Notes under the pieces: model-generated
What the model was told of the DNA's origin: nothing
What the model saw: only the letters and a program-made list of their open reading frames with translations
Database searches by the model: none
Shown: positions 19,137-27,970 of the stretch, piece by piece
Position numbering within the stretch: position 1 is the first letter of the stretch
Layout: each line of letters begins with the position of its first letter
Assembly (NCBI RefSeq): GCF_000495435.3
Contig: NZ_AXUN02000183.1
Span: 28,179 to 92,178 of the forward strand
Reading direction: 5' to 3'
DNA length: 64,000 nucleotides
From: Youngiibacter fragilis 232.1
Lineage (GTDB): Bacteria; Bacillota; Clostridia; Clostridiales; Clostridiaceae
Position numbers and translations under genes: made by a program

Positions 19137-19829
19137 CTACAGTTTCTCAAGGAACTCCAGTACACACTCTCCAGCTTCATCAGCTGAAGAGCTGTTCAGG
19201 ATGACATGGCCCCCTTCATTGAAATATCTCAGGCTTTTAATGTCAGAATCCGCATGGCTAAAAATATATGCTGCGCTTCTTATTCTGGTCGTATCATCAT
19301 CCCTTGCCTGAATCACCAGCAACGGGCACCTTATTCCTTCCATTTTTGGCTTCGAAGCCCTAAGCAGCCTGAGGAACTGGAGCATCGACGGAATCGGTGA
19401 ATTGCGCTTTGCCTGAAGGTACCGTCTTGTATTATCAGTTTTCCTGCCTTTGAGGTCATCAGCAAGGTTAGATATCACCTGCGGAATGTTCCAGTAATAT
19501 ATCGGTGTATTGATCATCACAACCGAACTCAAATCATGTCTTTCAGCAAGATTCGCAGCGATCAGCCCTCCCATCGAAAATCCGATCACTGTTGCTCTGC
19601 TGCCATCACTTTCAAGGCTGTCAAGGGCTGCCTCAGCTGATTCAACCCAGTCCTCGTATGTGGAATTGCCAAATTCCTTCAAGACTTTGGAATGACCATG
19701 AAGAGTCGGACATGCTATTGTAAATCCAGAGTTTTCAAGCATTTCTGCAAGGTTAGCAACCTCATGCACTCCACCTCCGAAGCCATGCAGGATAAGGCAC
19801 TTCCCCATATTTGAGGTACCTTCCGTCAT
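19137..19829 (-). CDS. Alpha/beta hydrolase (carboxylesterase-like)
   Basis: 230 residues if started at 19829, where ATGA overlaps the stop of the preceding esterase gene; longer readings go into that gene. Motifs: oxyanion loop HGFGGG, nucleophile elbow GFSMGG, acid residue in QARDDD and the catalytic His in EGGHVIL. It resembles monoacylglycerol lipase/Est30-type carboxylesterases (serine hydrolases of short-chain esters), with no signal peptide. Substrate unknown. It is the last gene of the sigma-comEC-holA-esterase cluster. Confidence 0.8.
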   Translation of the reverse strand: MTEGTSNMGKCLILHGFGGGVHEVANLAEMLENSGFTIACPTLHGHSKVLKEFGNSTYEDWVESAEAALDSLESDGSRATVIGFSMGGLIAANLAERHDLSSVVMINTPIYYWNIPQVISNLADDLKGRKTDNTRRYLQAKRNSPIPSMLQFLRLLRASKPKMEGIRCPLLVIQARDDDTTRIRSAAYIFSHADSDIKSLRYFNEGGHVILNSSSADEAGECVLEFLEKL

Positions 19830-20641
19830 CTGTTCAACCCGAACAGGAACTCCAGCGCCTCTGGCAGCCTTTTCGCCCATTCCTTCTCATTGTGAAGGGC
19901 CCCGTCATCGATGAAAAGCATGACATCTTCATCTGAAAGCCCCTTCTCCCTTAGAGCTCCATATACCCTTACCGATCCATCCACGTAGCCTCTGTTGAGG
20001 ATTCGCTTTCTCCTGTCACCTGCTTCATTTGTCCCAACATCAAGGTACCATTTCATGGGATATTTTAGTTTTGACTCCCTTATGGTATCAATAAGCTTCT
20101 TCTCCTCAACCCATACAGAGGTCGACATTGCGCCGATCATCGAGAAAACTTCCGGATACCTGGTTCCAATGTATATGGAGATATAACCTCCCATTGAGGA
20201 ACCCATGATCGCAGTGGATTTTCTGCCGGACTTAGTCCTGTATTTGTCATCTATAAGAGGCTTCAGTGTCTTGACGATGAATTCGCTGTATTTCGTTCCT
20301 TTCCCACCAAAAGACCACTCGAGTCCGTGGACCTTCTCGAACTTGTCCGCAGGCGGACAAATCCACGGGGAATACTCGTCAAGCCTTTCTTCACCTCCAT
20401 TGTCTATTCCTACGACAATGACAGGCATCCCCTTCTCCCTCAGCCTGTCAGATGCGACCTGTGCATTCCATATGTCTCCATATGCTGAGTCTTCGCTGTG
20501 GTACAGATTTTGTCCGTCATGCATGTATACGACAGGATATCTTCTGCGGCCTCTGTCATAACCGTCCGGAAGATATACCCTTATTGTCCTTTCCCTCTTA
20601 AGCTCAGGGATTTCCACCATAAAAAAATCAAACCGCCCCAT
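19826..20641 (-). CDS. Esterase D/enterochelin esterase-like alpha/beta hydrolase
   Basis: 271 residues from the ATG at 20641, preceded by AGGTGA, which itself contains the holA stop. Motifs: VVYMHDGQNLY near the N-terminus, nucleophile GSSMGG, and a C-terminal catalytic His in DDGALHNEKEW. The family (putative esterase, COG2382/2819) includes siderophore and acyl-glutathione esterases. No secretion signal, so it is probably cytoplasmic. It overlaps the next hydrolase gene by four bases, suggesting the two act together. Confidence 0.82.
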   Translation of the reverse strand: MGRFDFFMVEIPELKRERTIRVYLPDGYDRGRRRYPVVYMHDGQNLYHSEDSAYGDIWNAQVASDRLREKGMPVIVVGIDNGGEERLDEYSPWICPPADKFEKVHGLEWSFGGKGTKYSEFIVKTLKPLIDDKYRTKSGRKSTAIMGSSMGGYISIYIGTRYPEVFSMIGAMSTSVWVEEKKLIDTIRESKLKYPMKWYLDVGTNEAGDRRKRILNRGYVDGSVRVYGALREKGLSDEDVMLFIDDGALHNEKEWAKRLPEALEFLFGLNR

Positions 20642-20649
20642 AACGCAAC

Positions 20650-21702
20650 TCACCTGTTTTCCTTTGCATCGCATATTGAAAGAACCATCACCTCAAGGAG
20701 TGATGCCGGATCCACAGAGCTGCTCTTGAGGGTAAGCTCGCTTTCCAGAAGGATCCTGAATATCCGTGCATATTCCTTGTATGATATTGACCCTGATATC
20801 CTGCTCATCCGTTCTGCGTACCAAGCACTGGATGTCCTTAGTTTTGCCGCGATTTCCGTCATTGGCTTCCCCTCTTCGATCAGCGGCCTTAGTCCGAATA
20901 GCAGCCTTATCCTGCTGCCGATTATTCCAATTACCGCTTCAGGCTTTTCACCTCTGTACATCAGGTCATTCTGAAGGCTGAGTATCTCCCGTACATTCCT
21001 TCCGATACCTCTTTCAGTGAAAATCAGGTCAAGAAGGTTCATGACATGCCTTTCGTCAGATATGGTCATTACCTTCAGCACATCAGCCTTGGTGATCTCC
21101 CTGCCAGCTGTGTAAGCAAGCAGCTTGTCAGCCTCTTTCTCAAGCTGGAGAAGGCTTCCCTTGAAATTGTCAGCAATAAAGGCTACCATGGGTTTTTGCA
21201 AGGCTCCTCCTTTCTTTGTGAAGGCTTCATCCACAAGTTCAGGCATCCCTTTCTGCTTGACAGCATCAATGTGCTCAATTATGCTTGCACCCGATATCTT
21301 CTTCTTCAAGGAATCGAGATAGACATTTTTCTTTTCAAGCTCGCTGTCATATTTGTAGGATGCGAAAAGGTAAAGGTCCTCTCTTGGATTCTCCAGATAT
21401 CCAGCAACAAGGTCCCTTAGTGGTGAATCGTTTCCTGCCTCCTTGTCCATGAAAGTGCATTTCGATATCTCGACCAATATACCGCCAGGAAACATTGAAT
21501 ATGTTGACAGTGCATTAAGCGCATCATCATATGTTGCCTTTGTGCCATCCAGCCGGATGTGATTCATTCCGCCAATCTCATCAAGCACTGCATCCCTGAG
21601 GGCATTCCTGACTTCAAAAATCAGCTGCTCATCCTGACCATATATCAGGTATGCTCGCTTTGCCTTTCTTCGCGCTGTTCCGACCAGTTCCTTATAGTCC
21701 AT
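20650..21702 (-). CDS. holA: DNA polymerase III delta subunit
   Basis: 350 residues, the usual size. It has the N-terminal YLIYGQDEQLI and ISKCTFMDKEAG segments and the C-terminal YRGEKPEAVIGIIGSRIRLL helices of the clamp-loader delta subunit. It opens the beta clamp within the clamp loader. It starts one base after the comEC stop. The comEC-holA-rpsT neighbourhood is conserved in Firmicutes. Confidence 0.92.
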   Translation of the reverse strand: MDYKELVGTARRKAKRAYLIYGQDEQLIFEVRNALRDAVLDEIGGMNHIRLDGTKATYDDALNALSTYSMFPGGILVEISKCTFMDKEAGNDSPLRDLVAGYLENPREDLYLFASYKYDSELEKKNVYLDSLKKKISGASIIEHIDAVKQKGMPELVDEAFTKKGGALQKPMVAFIADNFKGSLLQLEKEADKLLAYTAGREITKADVLKVMTISDERHVMNLLDLIFTERGIGRNVREILSLQNDLMYRGEKPEAVIGIIGSRIRLLFGLRPLIEEGKPMTEIAAKLRTSSAWYAERMSRISGSISYKEYARIFRILLESELTLKSSSVDPASLLEVMVLSICDAKENR

Positions 21703-23316
21703 TTATTTCAACCTGTATACCTTTCCAAATATGAATATGAAATCCGCTTCTACGGCCATACCATTATAATAACTCATTTCAGACGGTATTTTAAGTCTTT
21801 TCCCTTCCACATGGACCTGAGGCAGGCTATTCCAGCCGGTTCCTTTTGAAATTTCAACTCGTCTGCCTCCAAGTGTAAAGAATATCGGCTTTTCAAGGAG
21901 TATCTCACCTGATTCAGGTATCCTTTCGTTGGAAATGACTATCGTCCTGAATCCCGATGATACGACGACCTTGCAATTACCCCAGTCGTTTACAATTTCC
22001 ACCCTTTCTATAATGGGCATCGAAATCAAAAGACCGCAAAGGAAAAAAGCCAATAGAATCCCGAACTTCCTTCTTCTGAAGGATATCCAGGATGCCGCAA
22101 GGAATGCCGGGTAATACATCACAACCCTTAAAAGCCCAAGATCTGCCGAAAAGGCAGAGGCAGCCTCTCCAGCCCTGAGTGCAAGCTGCATTATTGAAGC
22201 AATTACGGGTTCCAGGATAATCCTTGCAGGAGGTATTGGACCTAAGAGCACTGATGCAAGCGAAAGATATGTTACCCCTGTGTATATTGGCACCATTGCC
22301 ATATTGCCTGCAAATACCCCCGCAGACATTCCACCGGTCATTGATACCATGAACGGAAATGAAAGAGCAAGAGCTGCTGTTGTTCCAGCAAGAGGTGATC
22401 CGACCGATTGCGGCATCCACCATGTTCTGCGTCCAATCCTTCTGCCAAGGAGCATCATCCCGAGACTTGAGACATATGTGAGAGCAAACCCATAGCTGAA
22501 AACAAGGTACGGCTTCAGGGAAGCCTGAATCATAAAGCTTGCCGCGAGGCCTGTAATGGGGTCAGGGTCTCTCCCTGTTGCTCGTCCCAAGGCCTTGTAG
22601 GCACTCATGAGTACCGCCCTGTAGGAGGGCACAGAATCGACTACAGCGCCGTACAGCAGTATTGCTGCAAATCCTGATCTCCTGAGCCTTAATTTCTCGA
22701 GAAGCTGTTCGATCAGGGCGATGTGGAAACCTGAGATTGAAAGGATATGGAGGATTCCCAGTGATTCCATGGTAGCCATCCTGTCAGGTGAAAGGTCAGT
22801 CCTGTAGCCTAGCACAAGAGAGCCCATCAGGCTTCCATTGTCGTAACCGTACCACTCTTTCAGGTCTTCTCCAAGCTCAGCCTTAAAACGCTTTAAACGG
22901 CTTATTAGGTCAAGCGATACCCTATAGTCTGAAAATACAAGTTTGCCGATGTAGCCATCCTTGTTGAATGGCATATCCTCATACACGAACACACCAGAAA
23001 TAATGTCGCCTTCCTTAAGACCCTCTTCAATCCCCTCAACCAGGTATTTCCTTCCCGCTGATATTCCCTCAGCCCTGTATGTGTATATCCTGCCGATCCT
23101 TATAGAATCAGGTATTGAAGCGCTGTAATACAGATTTACCGACAGAAAAGCAGCCGCTGCCGCAGCTGCCGGAATTACAAGCATCCTCTTGTCATATGCC
23201 TTAAGCGGTATTGAAGCAGATACCATGCAGACCAATATGGCGTATGGTGCGATGCCTGCACAAACAGACTGGATCATCAGGCATTCAATGAGTGCAGCCA
23301 AAGCTACAATGTGCAA
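21703..23316 (-). CDS. comEC: ComEC/Rec2-type DNA uptake channel without the C-terminal MBL domain
   Basis: 537 residues. N-terminal helices and an OB-like segment are followed by the competence domain with HILSISGFHIALIEQLL and PSYRAVLMSAYK, then several transmembrane helices. B. subtilis ComEC is about 776 residues and ends in a metallo-beta-lactamase-like domain; this protein ends with about 100 residues that lack any HxHxDH motif. The channel moves single-stranded DNA across the membrane during transformation. Whether it works without the hydrolase domain is unknown. Its start overlaps the sigma-factor gene. Confidence 0.82.
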   Translation of the reverse strand: MHIVALAALIECLMIQSVCAGIAPYAILVCMVSASIPLKAYDKRMLVIPAAAAAAAFLSVNLYYSASIPDSIRIGRIYTYRAEGISAGRKYLVEGIEEGLKEGDIISGVFVYEDMPFNKDGYIGKLVFSDYRVSLDLISRLKRFKAELGEDLKEWYGYDNGSLMGSLVLGYRTDLSPDRMATMESLGILHILSISGFHIALIEQLLEKLRLRRSGFAAILLYGAVVDSVPSYRAVLMSAYKALGRATGRDPDPITGLAASFMIQASLKPYLVFSYGFALTYVSSLGMMLLGRRIGRRTWWMPQSVGSPLAGTTAALALSFPFMVSMTGGMSAGVFAGNMAMVPIYTGVTYLSLASVLLGPIPPARIILEPVIASIMQLALRAGEAASAFSADLGLLRVVMYYPAFLAASWISFRRRKFGILLAFFLCGLLISMPIIERVEIVNDWGNCKVVVSSGFRTIVISNERIPESGEILLEKPIFFTLGGRRVEISKGTGWNSLPQVHVEGKRLKIPSEMSYYNGMAVEADFIFIFGKVYRLK

Positions 23317-23969
23317 TCTTCTGTCAAAAGAAGCGAAAGAAGCTTATCCCTCGCCTTCTTTTCCTCCCTTGATACGTAAACCTGGTGCAGTCCCAGTATT
23401 TCGCTGATCTCTTTCTGTGAAAGATCCTCGAAATACCTGTAGATCAAAATTTTCTTTTGCACTGGAGTCACTTTTTCAAGCATCTCCTCCACAAGGACTT
23501 TGTCGATGACGGAGTCATAGGTATTCCATTCGGATTCCTCGTCCCGCCTGCCTTTCCTGATATACTCGAAGATATCTTCGTTTGATTCGACACCCACCCC
23601 CTCCTCCATCACCATGGATACGTCACTGATCGTGAGTTCTCTTTTCTTCAGACCTTCGTGTGCCCGCCTTGCTTCTCCCCTGATGAAGTAATAGGCATAC
23701 GTAACGAACTTGTTCTCGTATGAGAAATCATAGTTCTTCATTGCCTTGATAAGGCCGAGGCATCCTGCCTGGAAGATGTCCTTCATGTCTTCAGGTTCCT
23801 TGCATGCATAGTAGTAGTCCTTAACAAGCCTGTACACAAGTGGAGTGTTCTGCCTTATAAGCTCGTCCTCTGCATCCTTGTCGCCGCTCCTCAGTTGTTT
23901 CAGCAATGATTCATTGTAATATATGATAACCCCCCCTTTCGTAAGAATTATATATATTGGAGAGTACAT
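23304..23969 (-). CDS. Sigma-70 family RNA polymerase sigma factor (SigF/G/B-like)
   Basis: About 221 residues from the ATG at 23969. Region 2 shows DIFQAGCLGLIKAMKNYD and FVTYAYYFIRGE; region 4 shows LSQKEISEILGLHQVYVSREEKKARDKL, closest to the SigF/SigG/SigB group (the QVxVSRxEKK recognition helix). Region 3 is short. The start is uncertain: the only good ribosome binding site (AAGGGGGGG, 23941-23930) lies inside the ORF, about twelve codons downstream, with no ATG, GTG or TTG at the right distance in frame. It lies upstream of and overlapping comEC, so it may control competence or another stress regulon. Confidence 0.8.
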   Translation of the reverse strand: MYSPIYIILTKGGVIIYYNESLLKQLRSGDKDAEDELIRQNTPLVYRLVKDYYYACKEPEDMKDIFQAGCLGLIKAMKNYDFSYENKFVTYAYYFIRGEARRAHEGLKKRELTISDVSMVMEEGVGVESNEDIFEYIRKGRRDEESEWNTYDSVIDKVLVEEMLEKVTPVQKKILIYRYFEDLSQKEISEILGLHQVYVSREEKKARDKLLSLLLTEDCTL

Positions 23970-24262
23970 TTTCAAATAATGTTATCGACATTCTTAACGA
24001 GCCGAGCCATTTGCTATTTTCCCATAATTGCAATACTAAATATGCAACTTTCTAAATAGGCAATACGAATTCTTCGTTTATAATATGATTATATTATTTT
24101 CAATTTTGTATATACTAATATAGCATCTCGATTCAAAAATAACGTTTTAATACTATTTAAAAAAATAAAATCCGTAAATGGCGGAAAACAAGTCCCTGTG
24201 CGGACTGCAGCGTTTTTCAAGTCAGTTTATAGGCATATAATAAAACAAAAATCTGTACGCGC
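23970..24262. other. AT-rich intergenic region upstream of the sigma gene
   Basis: No ORF of note. It contains TATAAT-like hexamers on both strands, an imperfect inverted repeat TTGCAATACTAAATATGCAA near 24030, and a small nested hairpin near 24190-24220 (AGTCC...GGACT inside GAAAAC...GTTTTTC). The sigma-gene promoter probably lies here, but I cannot choose between several weak candidates. Confidence 0.4.
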
Positions 24263-24292
24263 AAAAAAAGCGGTGTATAAAACACCGCCTTT
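24263..24292 (-). terminator. Terminator of the ABC transporter operon
   Basis: Minus-strand GGCGGTGTTTTATACACCGC hairpin followed by TTTTTTT, 24 bases after the stop of the ATP-binding gene. Confidence 0.85.
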
Positions 24293-24315
24293 ATGGCACA
24301 TTTCTTATTATCCTG

Positions 24316-25113
24316 TTACAGGCTAAGCAGAGACCTGTCTTCCATGGCATCCTCGTTTGCATTCTTCCTGAAAAGTTCAATGAGGTCCTTTGATGTCAGC
24401 TTTGATTTCTCTTCACCTGACACATCGAAAACTATCTTGCCTTCATGCATCATGAGAAGCCTTGTTCCATGCTGCACAGCATGCTTGAGGTTATGGGTTA
24501 TCATCAGTGTAGTGATGCTGTCTTCTTCCACAAGCTTGTCTGTGATCCTCATAATTATCTCACTTGTCTTGGGATCAAGTGCAGCAGTATGCTCGTCCAG
24601 AAGAAGAAGCTTTGGTCTCTTCATGACAGCCATCAGCAAAGCAACTCCCTGCCTCTGACCTCCTGACAGAAGTCCCATCTTCGTGTAGAGCTTATCCTCA
24701 AGACCCAGTTCAAGGCTCTTTAGCCTCTCCCTGTAGCCCTCTATCCTCTCCTGTGAAACCGCCTTCCTGAGGCTCAGGCTTTCACCCTTTGCATCAGCAA
24801 GTGACAGGTTCTCGAGAAGTGTCATGGATGAAGCTACCGACATCTTGGGATCCTGGTGGACCCTCCCGATATTGTTCGCCCTCCTGAATGCCTTGACATC
24901 TGTTATATCCTGGCCATCAAGAACTATAGTACCTTCATCGGCATCCAGTGTACCTGCGATAAGATTCAGGAAAGTCGACTTTCCTGCGCCGTTCGATCCA
25001 ATGATCGTAGCAAACTCACCTTGCCTGATATCAATATCCAATCCGTTTATGACCCTGTTTTCGAGAGGTGTCCCAACGCTAAAGCTCTTGTACAGTCCTT
25101 TTATCTGAAGCAT
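24316..25113 (-). CDS. ABC transporter ATP-binding protein (TrpZ/LivF-like)
   Basis: 265 residues. Walker A GSNGAGKST, signature LLSGGQRQG, Walker B LLLLDEHTAALD and the switch His in MITHNLKHAV are all present. It is the ATPase for the permease and binding protein encoded upstream; the set resembles the TrpXYZ family, whose substrates include tryptophan/tyrosine or related compounds. Its start (GGGAGG upstream) lies 35 bases inside the permease gene, an unusually long overlap. Confidence 0.9.
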   Translation of the reverse strand: MLQIKGLYKSFSVGTPLENRVINGLDIDIRQGEFATIIGSNGAGKSTFLNLIAGTLDADEGTIVLDGQDITDVKAFRRANNIGRVHQDPKMSVASSMTLLENLSLADAKGESLSLRKAVSQERIEGYRERLKSLELGLEDKLYTKMGLLSGGQRQGVALLMAVMKRPKLLLLDEHTAALDPKTSEIIMRITDKLVEEDSITTLMITHNLKHAVQHGTRLLMMHEGKIVFDVSGEEKSKLTSKDLIELFRKNANEDAMEDRSLLSL

Positions 25114-26002
25114 TTAAGACCCTCCCTTCAGCTTTTTTTGATTTTTTTGTTTTTTTTAAAGCTCCTCCTGAGAATCCAAGAGCTACTACTACAGCCGCAG
25201 CCGATACAAGCTTGAATTCATTCGGCTCTATTCCCCAGCCAAGTACTATTATTAGGATCGCCTTGTAGATCAGAGCTCCGGTTATTGCAAGGTTGCTCAT
25301 CCCAAGGCTTACATGCTTGAATATGCTGAGTGCGATTATTATTGCAGCAAGTCCCATTACCGTGGTACCGACACCCATTCCAATGTCTGAATATCCCTGG
25401 TATTGTGCAGTAAGTGCTCCTGATAATGCGGCAAGGAAGTTAGCGATTGCCAGCCCGATTATCTTCACCTTATGGCTGTCCGAGCTGAGCGACTCAAGTA
25501 TGGCCTCATTATCTCCAACCGCCCTCAGGAAAAACCCTAGCTTTGTCCCGAAGAATAAGTCATAAAGGACCTTCAAGACAAGTAGGATCGCCGTAATAAG
25601 CAGAAGAGTGCTCAGGTTAATCCCGGCCACCTCCACTTCAGGCAGGCTGAATACAGTCTTATATGTGAAAAGAGGCATATTCGCCCTTCCCATTATCCTC
25701 AGGTTGATTGAATAAAGTCCAGTCATTACAAGGATTCCTGACATCAGCTTGTTCACGCCCAGCTTTGTGTGAATCAGTCCTGTGATTATTCCACCACAGG
25801 AACCGATTAGAGCTGCAAGGAACGTTGCAAGGAAAGGATTCACCCCTCTTGAAAGAAGCAGGGCAACACCTGCCGCTCCCATAGGGAATGTACCATCGAC
25901 CGTCATGTCGGCGAAATCCATTATTTTGTATGTTATGTATATCCCGAGACACATTATTGCAAACAATGTGCCCTGTTCGAGAATACTGATAAAGATACCC
26001 AT
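25079..26002 (-). CDS. ABC transporter permease (TrpY-like, LivH family)
   Basis: 307 residues with eight or nine hydrophobic segments and the branched-chain permease-type region LGFFLRAVGDNEAILESLS in a cytoplasmic loop. The N-terminal stretch YKIMDFADMTVDGTFPMGAA is typical of the TrpXYZ permease family. The C-terminal tail is lysine-rich (LKKTKKSKKAEGR). It forms the membrane channel with the adjacent ATPase. Confidence 0.88.
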   Translation of the reverse strand: MGIFISILEQGTLFAIMCLGIYITYKIMDFADMTVDGTFPMGAAGVALLLSRGVNPFLATFLAALIGSCGGIITGLIHTKLGVNKLMSGILVMTGLYSINLRIMGRANMPLFTYKTVFSLPEVEVAGINLSTLLLITAILLVLKVLYDLFFGTKLGFFLRAVGDNEAILESLSSDSHKVKIIGLAIANFLAALSGALTAQYQGYSDIGMGVGTTVMGLAAIIIALSIFKHVSLGMSNLAITGALIYKAILIIVLGWGIEPNEFKLVSAAAVVVALGFSGGALKKTKKSKKAEGRVLNASDKRTVQEL

Positions 26003-26018
26003 CAGTCTCCTCCTTGAG

Positions 26019-26984
26019 CTACTTTATTACCGCACCCTTGAGTATGTCTTCAGGTATGGTTATTCCGAGTGTGTCTGCGGTAGCCTTGTTAATGGTTATA
26101 GTAGGATTAGCGATCGTGGATATTGCAATGTCCGTAGGTGCCTTGCCCTTAAGGACTTCAATGGCCTTCTGACCTGCTTCTTTTCCTAACTGGTAGTAGT
26201 CGATTCCTGCGCTGAGAAGCGCACCTGCCGTCACTCCTGCGTCTTCCGCAGCGAATACAGGTATCTTCTTATCAAGTGCCAGCTTGTTGACAAGTGCATA
26301 AGCCGAAGCAACAGTATTGTCAGTAGGTGTGTACAGTGCATCTACCTTTGAAAGCAGGACCGGCATTACCTGATTCATCTCATTTACGTTGGTGACACCC
26401 GCTTCCTCGACAGCAAGTCCGATCTTTGCTGCAGCTTCCTTAAGTCTCTTTACCTGAAGCACTGAATTCGCTTCAGAAGTGTTGTATACTACGCCAAGGG
26501 TCTTGACAGTAGGCATTATCTTTACTATCAGGTCCAGCTGAGGTCCTATCGGAACATCATCAGAAGTGCCTGTAACATTGGTTCCTGACTTATCAAGTGC
26601 CTTTGCAATACCTGCATCCACTGGATCGGTAACCGCTGTTATGACTATTGGTATTTCCTTCGTTGAATTGTACGCTGCCTGAGCAGTCGGTGTTGCTATC
26701 GCAAATATAATATCGACCTTGTTAGTCACAAAGTCCTTTGCAATCGATTGAGCTGTCTGAGGGTCTCCCTGTGCGTTCTTGTAATCAACCACAAGATTCT
26801 TTCCTTCTTCGTACCCGCCCTCCTTCAGTGCATCCAGGAATCCTTTTCTTGCTGCATCCAGAGCATCATGAACGACTATCTGTGTTATCCCGATAGTCAC
26901 TTTACCGTCATCCTTTGCTGAACTGCATCCTGCAGCAGCGAGGGATGCGACTACAAGTGCTGCAGCCACCAATTTCTTTACCAT
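26019..26984 (-). CDS. ABC transporter substrate-binding lipoprotein (TrpX-like)
   Basis: 321 residues from the ATG at 26984, which has GGAGG eight bases upstream; an in-frame ATG at 26999 would start within the binding site. It has a lipoprotein signal with lipobox LAAAGC and a periplasmic-binding fold of the ABC_sub_bind family (PF04392): DYKNAQGDPQTAQSIAKDF, VITAVTDPVDAGIA, GTSDDVPIGPQLDLI. Family members bind tryptophan, tyrosine or other small molecules; this substrate is not known. It is the first gene of a three-gene operon. Confidence 0.9.
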   Translation of the reverse strand: MVKKLVAAALVVASLAAAGCSSAKDDGKVTIGITQIVVHDALDAARKGFLDALKEGGYEEGKNLVVDYKNAQGDPQTAQSIAKDFVTNKVDIIFAIATPTAQAAYNSTKEIPIVITAVTDPVDAGIAKALDKSGTNVTGTSDDVPIGPQLDLIVKIMPTVKTLGVVYNTSEANSVLQVKRLKEAAAKIGLAVEEAGVTNVNEMNQVMPVLLSKVDALYTPTDNTVASAYALVNKLALDKKIPVFAAEDAGVTAGALLSAGIDYYQLGKEAGQKAIEVLKGKAPTDIAISTIANPTITINKATADTLGITIPEDILKGAVIK

Positions 26985-26999
26985 ACTACCATCCTCCAA

Positions 27000-27013
27000 T
27001 AATTCATGAATTA
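27000..27013. promoter_or_regulatory. Perfect 14-bp palindrome, possible operator
   Basis: TAATTCATGAATTA is a perfect palindrome lying between the -10 box and the ribosome binding site of the binding-protein gene. A dimeric repressor site is plausible; no regulator gene is adjacent. Confidence 0.35.
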
Positions 27014-27028
27014 ATTATGAATGTATAA

Positions 27029-27057
27029 ATTATAATTGCCTTTGTGAAATTTTGCAA
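27029..27057 (-). promoter_or_regulatory. Promoter of the TrpXYZ-type operon
   Basis: Minus-strand TTGCAA (27057-27052), a 17-base spacer and TATAAT (27034-27029). Confidence 0.75.
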
Positions 27058-27224
27058 GTTTCATTTGACTGTTTGGCATAATGCAGCCATCACTCTTGGT
27101 GATTGATTGCACCATACAAATGGAAATTGACATATTGGCAAAAACGCCTTGAATAAAGATGCAAATTTTCCAATCCTTACCTATAATAACCATTACAGGT
27201 TTCAAAATAGCATATTTCCGCAAT

Positions 27225-27257
27225 AAAAAAAGGGATTCCATCTCCTGAAAATCCCTT
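27225..27257 (-). terminator. Terminator of the NlpC/P60-like gene
   Basis: Minus-strand AAGGGATT...AATCCCTT stem followed by a run of seven T, immediately after the stop codon at 27258. Confidence 0.85.
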
Positions 27258-27824
27258 TCATATTACGTTTGCCGCCATCCTGCCTACAGTCCATGTCAAG
27301 CTTCGCCTGTAGTCTCTGATGAGTCCTTCATATACTACCTCTGCATCAAGATGCATGAAGTCATCAGGTTGCACCAGACTGCCATGCTTTTCAAATTCAG
27401 CCACCTGTGCCCCTTCGATCACATGTGTAACAAATCCTGCGCATGTATATTTGCTGTTGCTGTACCTTGGCCTGCCCAGCATGAAATAAATAAGTCCTAG
27501 TACCGAATATCCGTAAGCCTGCCTGTTTGCCTTGAATCTGCTGATTATATCTTCGGCTGAAGCATATTGCTCATCCGTGACACTTACCTTAAGAACCATG
27601 CATTGTGTTTCGGTCTTTACCGCAAACACACCGCCTTCTATATCCTCTTCCATGAAGGTACCGATGAATGGATTCCATGTGTACTTTCTGCTGAAGCTGT
27701 ATAGCTCCTCCAGATTCTCATCCAGAGCTATCGACGCATGCGACCATGAGCCCCTTGTATACAGCTTTATTGCTGAACCCAATGCAGTCCCTGTACGGGT
27801 TAGCAGAATATATATATCTTTCAA
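27258..27824 (-). CDS. Permuted NlpC/P60 (YiiX-like) papain-fold protein
   Basis: 188 residues from a TTG at 27824 with GGGGTGA upstream. The order of likely catalytic residues is His then Cys: SWSHASIALDE at about residue 28 and KYTCAGFVTHVI at about residue 130. This is the circularly permuted arrangement of YaeF/YiiX-type NlpC/P60 enzymes. The family cleaves or transfers peptide or acyl groups. There is no signal peptide, so it is probably cytoplasmic. Target unknown. Monocistronic. Confidence 0.7.
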   Translation of the reverse strand: MKDIYILLTRTGTALGSAIKLYTRGSWSHASIALDENLEELYSFSRKYTWNPFIGTFMEEDIEGGVFAVKTETQCMVLKVSVTDEQYASAEDIISRFKANRQAYGYSVLGLIYFMLGRPRYSNSKYTCAGFVTHVIEGAQVAEFEKHGSLVQPDDFMHLDAEVVYEGLIRDYRRSLTWTVGRMAANVI

Positions 27825-27925
27825 ATCATCACCCCGCTTACAATAATATATTTTAAACTCTTCAGAGTGCGATTACAAGTGACAGTCCCAATTTCAGAAT
27901 TCATTAAGAACCCATAAGGAAACAC

Positions 27926-27951
27926 AAAATCCGGGCGAATACTCGCCCGGA
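27926..27951 (-). terminator. Terminator of the M23 peptidase gene
   Basis: Minus-strand TCCGGGCGA...TCGCCCGGA stem (9 bp, four-base loop) followed by TTTT, 19 bases after the stop codon. Confidence 0.8.
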
Positions 27952-27970
27952 CAATAGGCTATGACTTCAA

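Noticed and set aside
27011..27241. 76-codon minus-strand ORF upstream of the TrpX-like gene
   Set aside because: It runs through a terminator and the promoter of the ABC operon and has no ribosome binding site.
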